Shown piece after piece: positions 1 through 5,939 of a DNA stretch of 16,245 bases; within the stretch, counting starts at the first letter, position 1, and every line of letters starts with the position of its first letter. The stretch comes from an uncultured Collinsella sp. (GTDB lineage: Bacteria > Actinomycetota > Coriobacteriia > Coriobacteriales > Coriobacteriaceae), in the NCBI GenBank assembly GCA_934655835.1, contig CAKUHM010000010.1:1-16245 (forward strand), given 5' to 3'. The position numbers and the translations under genes are program-made. Under the pieces are notes generated by a model. That model did no database searches, had not been told where the DNA came from, and saw only the letters and a list, made by a program, of their open reading frames with translations.

Positions 1-164
1 GTCATGACGGGAAGCATCCAGAGCATCTTGTAGCCATAGCTGGCGCCCGCGCTGGAATACGTTGCAATGCCGCCGGCGTCATTGCCCGAAAGCGCCGCCA
101 GCAGACCGGGGCCCATAGCGCCAAAGATGGCCGCGATGGTCAGCTTTTGCTTGGTATTTTGCAC
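1..164 (-). CDS. Nramp-family divalent metal transporter, N-terminal part (cut by window edge)
   Basis: Only the first 54 or so codons are present; the gene runs off the left edge. I read a GTG start at 164, eight bases after the stop of the MgtE-like gene, with an AGGTGG ribosome-binding site about four bases upstream. The visible residues include GPGLLAALSGNDAGGIATY, the first transmembrane helix of the Nramp/SLC11 family. In classical Mn/Fe Nramps the metal-binding motif of this helix is DPGN. Here it is DAGG, so the Asp is kept and the Asn is lost. Magnesium-type Nramps (NRMTs), including one characterised from the coriobacterium Eggerthella lenta, also have an altered metal site, so Mg2+ uptake is my inference. 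Close linkage to an MgtE/CBS protein supports this. The rest of the site, especially the helix-6 Met/Ala position, lies outside the window. Confidence 0.8.
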   Translation of the reverse strand, partial: MQNTKQKLTIAAIFGAMGPGLLAALSGNDAGGIATYSSAGASYGYKMLWMLPVM

Positions 165-172
165 GCGACCAC

Positions 173-2017
173 CTAACCCATGACTGACATGGCGAGCAGC
201 ACCGCGGCGATGCAATACGCCACACACGAGATCATGACGGCAATGACGTTCATGGCGGTACCCGACGTATTGAGGTCGTGCTCATCGCGCCAGAACAGCA
301 CCATCAGATACATCACGGCACTCATGTTGCCAACCAGGCAAATGATGGCAGCGATATTAAAACACCCGGTAAAGAGTTGCTCCTCAAACATGGACGCATC
401 GGGGAACGCAGCGGTGCGCACCAGCTGGGCGCACAGGTAGGTCACGAGCGACAGAATCAGGCCCATACCCGTGCTCTGGAAGAAGAATCCCAGATACGGC
501 TTGGGCTCGTCATCGTGACCATCATACTCCAGGAAGTAGTTCTTGACGAACGACACCATGCGCGAGGCGGCCAGCAACACGAGCGGCATGGCACACATGG
601 GAAACACCACCAGATGTGCGGAGCCGAGCGCCGTCCCCAGTACTGTTGCCATGATGCACGAGGCAATGCCCCAAACGACAACCCAGTACTGGCGATGCAC
701 GAACCAGCTGAGCACGTTCGTCGAGTCGTCCGACGCGCTGTCGCCCGAACCGATGCCGGCGATCTGCAGGTCCTCCTGATGCTCCTCGGCGATAACGTCC
801 ATAGCGTCATCGAAGGTCACGATGCCCAAGATATGGCGGTTCTCGTCGCAGACGGGGATGGCGACCAGGTCGTACTTGGTCATCTCGTCCGTTACGTCTT
901 CCTGGTCCTCGTCGGGTGACACATAGACCAGGTCGCGATAGGCGAGCTGGCCCAACGTGGCGTCGCGGTCGGCCACGATCAGCGTGCGCAGCGAAAGCAC
1001 GCCGGTCAGCATGCCGCTCGGGTCCTCGGTGTAGACGTAGTAGACGCTCTCGAAGTCCTCGTCGAGCTTGCGGATGGCCTCGATGGCATCGGCGACCGTC
1101 GCCGTGGCGGGCAGGGCGACAAACTCCGAGGTCATGATACGGCCGGCGGTGTTTTCCTCGTAGCCCAGCAGGTTACGAATCGCCTTCTCCTCCTTGACGC
1201 CCATCAGGCGCAGGAGCTTCTCGGCCTTCTCGTAGCTGAGCTCGTCGATCAGGTCGGCGGCGTCGTCCGGGTCCATCATGGCCAGCATCGACGATGCGTC
1301 CGTGTCGGACAGGCCCTCGAGCATCTCGGTCATGAGCTCGTCGTCATCGAACTCCGAGATGGCCTCGGCTGCCTGGGCGGTATCGAGCTGTGCGAACACC
1401 TGCGCACGCAGGCGCGGGTCGAGCTGCTCGATAATGTCAGCGATGTCGGCGGGGTGCAGCTCGCCAAGCGTCTTGTGCGAAACCGAGAGCTGGATGTTCT
1501 TAGTCGAACGGTCAAGCAGGTCCATGTAGGACCAGGCGATGATGTCCTCGCTGAGCGGCTTGCCCAGGTGCTTCATAAAGCCCTCGACGACATGCTCGAG
1601 CGCGGGGCTAATCGCGCGCAGCAGGCCGCGGGCACCGACCTCGGCACCCAGCAGGCGCAGCTGGTTTTCGCCCGACATGGAGAACTTGATGTCGTTGACG
1701 CGCACGACCTTCATGCCCTGCGTGTCGACAATCTGCTTGTTGAGAACATCGCGCGCCAGCAACAGCTCGGTCGGCTGCAGGTACGAAAAGCGGATTTCGG
1801 TGGCCGACGTCTTGAGGTACACGCCCGTCTCGTCGATACGATCGACCCATTTGCGCCAGCTGATCATAAACGGCGTCTTGCCGGGGCCGCGGAACGCGAG
1901 CGACGTCACGTGCGGAAAAACTTCGCCGGTAGCAATGCCAAAATCGTTCACCACGCCGAGCTTCTCGCCGTCGACGTCCAAGACCGGCAGTTTGAGCATC
2001 TCACTCAGATAATTCAA
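173..2017 (-). CDS. MgtE-like protein: PRC barrel, MgtE_N, two CBS domains and divergent membrane domain
   Basis: A 614-residue protein. Residues 1-85 and about 88-165 look like PRC-barrel-type beta domains. Residues 180-290 are an MgtE N-domain (LHPADIADIIEQL, MDPDDAADLIDEL). Residues 293-415 hold a CBS pair (GRIMTSEFVALP; then LVAIPVCDENRHILGIV). Residues 445-612 form about five hydrophobic helices. In MgtE the N and CBS domains are the Mg2+-sensing gate of an inner-membrane Mg2+ channel. The C-terminal part here lacks the GNAG-type motif of canonical MgtE pores, and the protein is about 160 residues longer than usual because of the PRC region. The start is TTG at 2017, preceded at about five bases by GGGGAG; the next in-frame ATG (1999) has a poorer site. 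The Nramp gene follows after eight bases, so the two are probably one operon and one metal-uptake function. It could be a regulator or partner of the Nramp rather than a channel itself. Confidence 0.85.
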   Translation of the reverse strand: MNYLSEMLKLPVLDVDGEKLGVVNDFGIATGEVFPHVTSLAFRGPGKTPFMISWRKWVDRIDETGVYLKTSATEIRFSYLQPTELLLARDVLNKQIVDTQGMKVVRVNDIKFSMSGENQLRLLGAEVGARGLLRAISPALEHVVEGFMKHLGKPLSEDIIAWSYMDLLDRSTKNIQLSVSHKTLGELHPADIADIIEQLDPRLRAQVFAQLDTAQAAEAISEFDDDELMTEMLEGLSDTDASSMLAMMDPDDAADLIDELSYEKAEKLLRLMGVKEEKAIRNLLGYEENTAGRIMTSEFVALPATATVADAIEAIRKLDEDFESVYYVYTEDPSGMLTGVLSLRTLIVADRDATLGQLAYRDLVYVSPDEDQEDVTDEMTKYDLVAIPVCDENRHILGIVTFDDAMDVIAEEHQEDLQIAGIGSGDSASDDSTNVLSWFVHRQYWVVVWGIASCIMATVLGTALGSAHLVVFPMCAMPLVLLAASRMVSFVKNYFLEYDGHDDEPKPYLGFFFQSTGMGLILSLVTYLCAQLVRTAAFPDASMFEEQLFTGCFNIAAIICLVGNMSAVMYLMVLFWRDEHDLNTSGTAMNVIAVMISCVAYCIAAVLLAMSVMG

Positions 2018-2222
2018 TGGTGCTCCCCATCATTATTCCTGCGGATCGCGGCAAAACGGGCACGCCATCCGTGGACAATTGGATATGTATACGCATGCGC
2101 GGGCGGCACGCCGCTCGACGCTCACACCCCGTGCATGCGCAAAAAGCACCTGCATGGGGTCATCGACTGTATGGTCGAGGTTTGGATTTCACCTGTAACC
2201 TTTCTCTTGACCCTCATTAACC
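2018..2222 (-). promoter_or_regulatory. Structured 5' leader of the MgtE-like/Nramp operon (candidate cis-regulatory RNA)
   Basis: About 205 nt lie between the inferred transcription start and the TTG codon. Read on the minus strand, GGGTCA (2213-2208) can pair with TGACCC (2162-2157) and enclose two hairpins. One is GGTT/AACC (2200-2197 with 2182-2179), the other TCGAC/GTCGA (2178-2174 with 2167-2163), which together make a three-way junction. A second hairpin, ACCCC...GGGGT (2160-2156 with 2130-2126, with inner TGCA/TGCA pairing and a T5 loop), uses the same ACCCC bases, so the two folds exclude each other. No U-tract follows, so it does not look like a terminator. I do not recognise it as the M-box or any other known riboswitch. 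The pairing is seen in the sequence; the regulatory role is inference. Confidence 0.45.
2122..2217 (-). CDS. Candidate 31-residue upstream ORF in the MgtE-like leader
   Basis: An ATG at 2217 opens a 31-codon frame that ends with TGA at 2124-2122. It begins MRVKRKVTGEIQ and ends CRCFLRMHGV. The ATG lies only about five bases after the inferred transcription start, so translation would be nearly leaderless; there is no Shine-Dalgarno sequence. The frame covers exactly the bases of the alternative stems and stops just past the second hairpin, so ribosome progress could select between folds. Leader peptides that control Mg2+ transporter genes are known in enterobacteria (mgtL). A frame of this length is not rare by chance, so this is a hypothesis. 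Confidence 0.25.
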   Translation of the reverse strand: MRVKRKVTGEIQTSTIQSMTPCRCFLRMHGV

Positions 2223-2228
2223 GCAGTA

Positions 2229-2237
2229 ACTATAGCA
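2229..2237 (-). promoter_or_regulatory. Extended -10 promoter of the MgtE-like/Nramp operon
   Basis: On the minus strand the sequence reads TGCTATAGT, an extended -10 element (TGn plus TATAGT at 2234-2229). No good -35 hexamer is seen 16-19 bases upstream, which extended -10 promoters tolerate. Transcription would start near 2222, just before the first stem of the leader. Confidence 0.5.
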
Positions 2238-2311
2238 TCAGCATCGCGCTGCGGCACCGAATTTATGCGCTGCACATTGCAGGCATACCAAACGCTGACG
2301 TATCCGTGACA

Positions 2312-2326
2312 TAGTCGTTGGGGACT
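2312..2326. repeat. Solo fragment of the GTTGGGGAC dispersed repeat
   Basis: The bases TAGTCGTTGGGGACT match the arm of the larger repeat at 10809-11040. This short copy overlaps the stop codon of the deacetylase gene, so the repeat may have supplied or replaced the end of the reading frame. The rest of 2223-2324 holds only the upstream part of the MgtE-like promoter; no terminator is seen. Confidence 0.5.
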
Positions 2327-3731
2327 ACTCCGTGGTTTCGTCGTCCTCGGCGAGTTGGGGGAACACGGCGTTCTTGGGCATCGTGACCTTCGTCAGCGAG
2401 GTGAGCTTTTTGCTCAGCGACGTGTCCGTCTTGACCAGGTCGCTCAGCGTCACGATCTTGTAGCCGTCGGCAACAAGGCCGTCGATAATCTGCGGCAGCG
2501 CCTCGAGCGTCTGCTCGGCGCACTCGTCGCTATCGGTGAGCAGCACGATATTGCCCGGCGTCACCGAGTCGAGCACCGTCGAGACCTGCTCGTCGGCACC
2601 ATTGAGCAGCCAATCGCCCGAGTCGATATTCCACGAGACCACGGCAGACACCAGGTCCATCGAGTCAATCCAATTTTGCTCGTCAAAAGCGGCGTAAGGG
2701 GCACGCAGCAGCATCGTCTTGACGCCGGTTGCCGACTTGATGGCGTCGGTTCCCTTCGAGATCTGCATGCGCACTGTCTCGCGATCCTCGCCCTTGAGCG
2801 AATCGTCGCTATAGCTATTGGAGCCGACCTCGCACCCGGCATCGACAATCGCCTTGGCCGTGGCGGGCGAGGACTCGGCGGCATCGCCCGAAAGGAAGAA
2901 CGTGGCGCTCACGCCCTTCTCCTTGAGCACCTGCAAAATCTGCTTGGTGGCACCGCTCGGACCCTCGTCAAACGTCAGCGCCACGACCTTCTCGTTGCCC
3001 TTGGGCGCCACGCTGGCGCAGGCAACAACGCAATCGGTGGCGGGCACAACCTCGCCACGGTCCTGCGTCTTGCCCGATTGCTCGCCGATCCACACCTCGG
3101 AGCGACCCTGGACGCCCCATGTCTGCACATACTCGATGGCGCCCGTGCCCTCGACCTTCAGCTTGGGCTCGACGGTCGTGGCCTGCACCTCGTGCTTCTC
3201 GTAGATGTTGCGGCCGTCTTTGACCGTCACCTTCTCGCCGCCGGTAAGCTCGCGGCTGTCCCATTTGCCCTGCTTAACGCGCTTGCCGTCAACCTTCACC
3301 GACAGCTTTTCGCCCCCGTGGCGCTTGAGCACGCTGTCGTCGACGGCCAGCAGGTCGCCCGCGTCATAGGTGTCGGTCAGCTCCTGGTCGTCGATAAGAT
3401 TCTGCAGCGTAGAGCCCACGCGCACCGCGGTCTTTTGTCCGTTGAGCTCCACGTCCACGCTGCGGTTGACGTAGCCCACGACGGCAGCGATAAACAGCAC
3501 GAGCGCGCAGCCCACGGCGATGAGCGCATAGGGCAGACGGGATGGACGGCGGGGCGAGCGCCCGTTGCCAATGCGCGCACTGCGGTCGCTAAACCCGCGG
3601 CTATGGTTGAGGTACATCGCGCCGGGCTTACGACGGCGTTTGCGCTGGCCGCTGGGCAGCTGCCCCAGGTCGCGGCGAGCCGTCGGACGCGCACCGGAGT
3701 GCCCGTTTAAGTTGGATCCGTTTTGGCGCAT
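2325..3731 (-). CDS. Membrane-anchored NodB-like polysaccharide deacetylase with degenerate active site
   Basis: A 468-residue type II membrane protein. It has a basic, disordered cytoplasmic N-terminus (1-66), one transmembrane helix (about 68-88), an extracytoplasmic region resembling DUF348/G5-type beta domains (about 92-185), and a NodB homology domain (about 248-435). The family removes acetyl groups from peptidoglycan or other polysaccharides using Asp-His-His metal ligands. Here motif 1 is TFDEGP (253-258; usual TFDDGP). Motif 2 is NSYSDD (305-310), where both metal-binding His are replaced by Asn305 and Asp309. The last motif is LLTD (397-400; usual LLHD). Motifs RAPY (343-346) and SWNIDSGDW (366-374) are kept. 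The fold is therefore intact, but zinc-dependent catalysis looks lost or altered. ATG 3731 is preceded by GGGGGAGGG. It may be a non-catalytic glycan-binding or scaffold protein in the envelope. Confidence 0.85.
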   Translation of the reverse strand: MRQNGSNLNGHSGARPTARRDLGQLPSGQRKRRRKPGAMYLNHSRGFSDRSARIGNGRSPRRPSRLPYALIAVGCALVLFIAAVVGYVNRSVDVELNGQKTAVRVGSTLQNLIDDQELTDTYDAGDLLAVDDSVLKRHGGEKLSVKVDGKRVKQGKWDSRELTGGEKVTVKDGRNIYEKHEVQATTVEPKLKVEGTGAIEYVQTWGVQGRSEVWIGEQSGKTQDRGEVVPATDCVVACASVAPKGNEKVVALTFDEGPSGATKQILQVLKEKGVSATFFLSGDAAESSPATAKAIVDAGCEVGSNSYSDDSLKGEDRETVRMQISKGTDAIKSATGVKTMLLRAPYAAFDEQNWIDSMDLVSAVVSWNIDSGDWLLNGADEQVSTVLDSVTPGNIVLLTDSDECAEQTLEALPQIIDGLVADGYKIVTLSDLVKTDTSLSKKLTSLTKVTMPKNAVFPQLAEDDETTE

Positions 3732-3752
3732 GTGCCCTCCCCCATAAACACA

Positions 3753-3782
3753 GCGAGCCGGAGCAACATGTCTCCGGCTCGC
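3753..3782 (-). terminator. Strong hairpin between PRC-barrel gene and deacetylase gene
   Basis: Perfect 11-bp stem GCGAGCCGGAG/CTCCGGCTCGC with an 8-base loop, 21 bases after the stop of the PRC-barrel gene. On the minus strand it is followed by the weak U-tract TGTGTTT. It is a likely terminator or attenuator. Only 21 bases separate it from the deacetylase ATG, so no promoter fits between them. Confidence 0.65.
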
Positions 3783-3803
3783 CTCCCATCATTTGGTACG
3801 TCG

Positions 3804-4559
3804 CTATTTGCTAGCTTTTGACGAGCTCCCGCTCGCCTTTTGGTATTCGTCCTTAAAGGCCTTGAACATGCCGCGCGTCTTGCCGAGCTGCTTGCCCAGC
3901 GCGCGACTGCCCTTGTCCACGGCGACCGATCCCTTGTCATCGAGCACCTTGGCGCCCTTTTTGACCTTATCGCCCACCACGACACTGGCCTCGGCAGCCT
4001 TTGCAGCGGCGCCGCCCGAATACCCGAGCGCCTTGACCTCGTCCGAAACGATCATCGCGCCGTTCTCGTAGCCGCGCAGCATCGTCGGCGGCACCTGCGT
4101 GTCACCGACAAGCACGCTCGAAGCGGCACCAGCAGTCACATAGAACATCTGGACAATGCCCGAGCGCGGCTTGAACTCCACGTCCGAACAATATCCCACG
4201 ACATCGCCCGATTCCGTGCGCACGTCCATACCAACCCAGATGATGCAATCGTCCAGGTTAATGTCGAGGCGCTTGGCCGCGGCGGCATCGTAGGTGTCCT
4301 TGGCGTCATCCACCGCGATAGCGCCCTCATAGACGCCGATGGCATCGAGCGCCACAAAACGGTCGGGGCGCTCGATCATGCCCGCAATATCGGACTGGCG
4401 AACCATAAAGCCCACCACGCGCGTTCCGCCCGGAGTAAAGACCGGAAAGTGTATCTTTCCGAGCTTTTTAGGGCTACGTGGCGTGCCGTCCTTTTTAGTG
4501 CGCTTGTCCTCGGTGGGCTTGCGATAGATCTTGGCGCCGACAAAATCCCCGGCGCGCAT
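3804..4559 (-). CDS. Two-PRC-barrel domain protein
   Basis: A 251-residue soluble protein with no signal peptide or membrane helix. Residues 1-85 (RAGDFVGAKIYRK ... VGFMVRQSDI) and about 98-172 (DDCIIWVGMDVRTESGDVVGYCSDVEF) have the beta-strand and 'G-x-V-G-x-x-x-D' pattern of PRC-barrel domains. The C-terminal 70 residues are Ala/Lys/Ser-rich, highly basic and probably disordered. PRC barrels are small adaptor folds found in RimM, photosynthetic reaction centres and sporulation proteins. The MgtE-like protein in this window also carries such a domain at its N-terminus. The start ATG (4559) shares one base with the TAA of the YtxH-like gene (TAATG), so the two are translationally coupled. The exact function is unknown; the basic tail suggests contact with an acidic partner or the membrane. 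Confidence 0.75.
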   Translation of the reverse strand: MRAGDFVGAKIYRKPTEDKRTKKDGTPRSPKKLGKIHFPVFTPGGTRVVGFMVRQSDIAGMIERPDRFVALDAIGVYEGAIAVDDAKDTYDAAAAKRLDINLDDCIIWVGMDVRTESGDVVGYCSDVEFKPRSGIVQMFYVTAGAASSVLVGDTQVPPTMLRGYENGAMIVSDEVKALGYSGGAAAKAAEASVVVGDKVKKGAKVLDDKGSVAVDKGSRALGKQLGKTRGMFKAFKDEYQKASGSSSKASK

Positions 4560-4948
4560 TATGCCTCGGTCGAGGGCTCCGCAGCCTCGGTGTCGGCCTC
4601 GGCGGCGTTCTCGACCACGACGTCGGCAGCGGGCGTCACGTTGCCGCCCGAAATGGCGTCGTTGAGCTGCTCGCGCAGCTGATCCATACGCTCGCGGGCC
4701 AGGTCGACCTTGGCGCGCAGGTCATCGGTCTTGGCATCGACCATCGGGCCGAAGTCGTTGACCGCGGCGCGGGCCTCCTCGGCACCGTGCTCGTAGGTAT
4801 CGCGCATGTTATCCCAAGCGTCGTTGGCGATATCGGCAGCCATGGCGCGGGTCTCGGCACCCGAGCGCGGGGCCAGAGCAACGCCGATGATAGCGCCGGC
4901 GGCGGCACCAAAGAGTGCACCGGAGACAAAGCTAAAAGTCTTACCCAT
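4559..4948 (-). CDS. YtxH-like small membrane protein
   Basis: About 129 residues starting MGKTFSFVSGALFGAAAGAIIGVALAPRSG (ATG at 4948). The Gly/Ala-rich hydrophobic helix followed by 'APRSG' is the hallmark of the YtxH/gas-vesicle-like family. It is followed by an amphipathic, charged helical region (RAKVDLARERMDQLREQL) likely to form a coiled coil, and an acidic Ala/Glu tail. An ATG at 4954 (MIMGK) is the alternative start. AGGAGAGG lies about eight bases before 4948 but only about one base before 4954, so I prefer 4948. A longer frame to 5020 runs past the promoter -10 and is unlikely. YtxH proteins are general-stress or envelope proteins of unknown biochemical role. The frame ends in TAATG with the PRC-barrel gene. 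Confidence 0.75.
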   Translation of the reverse strand: MGKTFSFVSGALFGAAAGAIIGVALAPRSGAETRAMAADIANDAWDNMRDTYEHGAEEARAAVNDFGPMVDAKTDDLRAKVDLARERMDQLREQLNDAISGGNVTPAADVVVENAAEADTEAAEPSTEA

Positions 4949-4999
4949 GATCATTCCTCTCCTGCGGGCACATCGGCGCCCACCGTTTGAATGCTGTCC

Positions 5000-5005
5000 A
5001 TTATA
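5000..5005 (-). promoter_or_regulatory. -10 box of YtxH/PRC-barrel operon
   Basis: Perfect TATAAT on the minus strand, preceded by CGGG. No good -35 is seen. It lies about 50 bases upstream of the preferred YtxH start and past the stop of the cyanophycin-synthetase-like gene, so this operon probably has its own promoter, possibly for an alternative or activator-dependent holoenzyme. Confidence 0.5.
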
Positions 5006-5084
5006 CCCGCAGCGCAACACTTGCCGCCCCGCTCATCTGCATACGGTAAAAGCGCAGGTACATGATGGTGCTGAGCGAGCGAAC

Positions 5085-5915
5085 CTACTCCTGCGGCAGG
5101 GCCGGCATGGCCGTCGTGGCCGCCGGATCCTCGCCGGCACCGTCTACGAGCGGCAGCGCGCTTTCGTGCACCGAGCCAGCCGGAGCCGTTGCCGCGCCGC
5201 CGAAGACGGCCGCGGAGGCCTCGTGGTTCTCGACAACCGCGCCCTCGGTATCAATCGCTACCTGGGGCTCGTCGTCAAAGTTGGGAACGCCCTGGGGCTC
5301 AGCTGCCGGCTCGGCAGCCGCATCGACAACGGGATCGACATCGGCGTCGGCAGGAGCATCGCCCTCGGCCGCATCCTCGGCCGCGTCCTCGCCATTCGCG
5401 GCGGCGACGGCCTCGTGCGGATCCTTGCCCTCGGCCTCGGCACGCATGCCCAGCACCAGGTTGCGCAGGCCCGCGACCGTACCGTCCACGTCGGGGGCGG
5501 GCTGGTCGGCATGCAGGTAGGCCCAATCCATCATGAAGGTGGCAGACGACAGCGCGCCGATGGCCAGCGCATCGTCGGGACACGAAAGCTCAATCTCAAA
5601 GACGCGCTCGTCATGCTCGCTCACGCGGGTGCGGCCGCACGAGATGTTGCCGGCAAGGCCGGTCTCGTTCATGAGCTCGACCGACACGTGCTCCAGCAGG
5701 TGGCAGAGCTCAGTCTGACCCATGCAATCCTGGAACTCGCGGCCGGAATCGCCCAGGCACAGATGCTTGGCAATCGCCGGCACCAGATAGTACACACGCG
5801 CCGTGGCCTCGATATCCTCCGAGGTCATGAGCGGCATGCCGGGGTTCACCAGCACATGCGCGCAGATCTTATCCTCGCTGACGGTGACCTTAAGGATGTT
5901 GAACAGGCCTGCCAT
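5085..5915 (-). CDS. Stand-alone cyanophycin synthetase N-terminal-domain-like protein
   Basis: A 276-residue protein. Residues about 8-160 match the pattern of the N-terminal domain of cyanophycin synthetase CphA: LVPAIAKHLC (44-53), then F61, then GQTELCHLLEHVSVEL (66-81; CphA has GT..GH.VEH.ALEL), GRTR (94-97), and a beta strand VFEIEL followed by a helix. In CphA this domain is followed by ATP-grasp and Mur-ligase domains that add Asp and Arg. Neither is present here; instead residues 165-276 are a low-complexity acidic Ala/Asp/Glu/Pro tail. There is no signal peptide. ATG 5915 has AGGGGAG upstream and follows the CNNM gene by 24 bases, so they are co-transcribed. It may bind a polyamide or peptide ligand without making it. 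The homology is recognised by eye from motif order; the function is unknown. Confidence 0.7.
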   Translation of the reverse strand: MAGLFNILKVTVSEDKICAHVLVNPGMPLMTSEDIEATARVYYLVPAIAKHLCLGDSGREFQDCMGQTELCHLLEHVSVELMNETGLAGNISCGRTRVSEHDERVFEIELSCPDDALAIGALSSATFMMDWAYLHADQPAPDVDGTVAGLRNLVLGMRAEAEGKDPHEAVAAANGEDAAEDAAEGDAPADADVDPVVDAAAEPAAEPQGVPNFDDEPQVAIDTEGAVVENHEASAAVFGGAATAPAGSVHESALPLVDGAGEDPAATTAMPALPQE

Positions 5916-5939
5916 AACTCTCCCCTACTCGCCCTTGTC

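Noticed and set aside
2126..2160. Rho-independent terminator in the leader
   Set aside because: A stem exists but no U-tract follows on either strand.
2041..2222. Known Mg2+ riboswitch (M-box/ykoK)
   Set aside because: A GGGTCAA-GAGAAA stretch is faintly similar, but the conserved order and length of M-box motifs are missing.
2355..3710. 451-codon plus-strand frame opposite the deacetylase
   Set aside because: Antisense shadow of a protein with recognisable NodB motifs; composition is atypical and no ribosome-binding site is seen.
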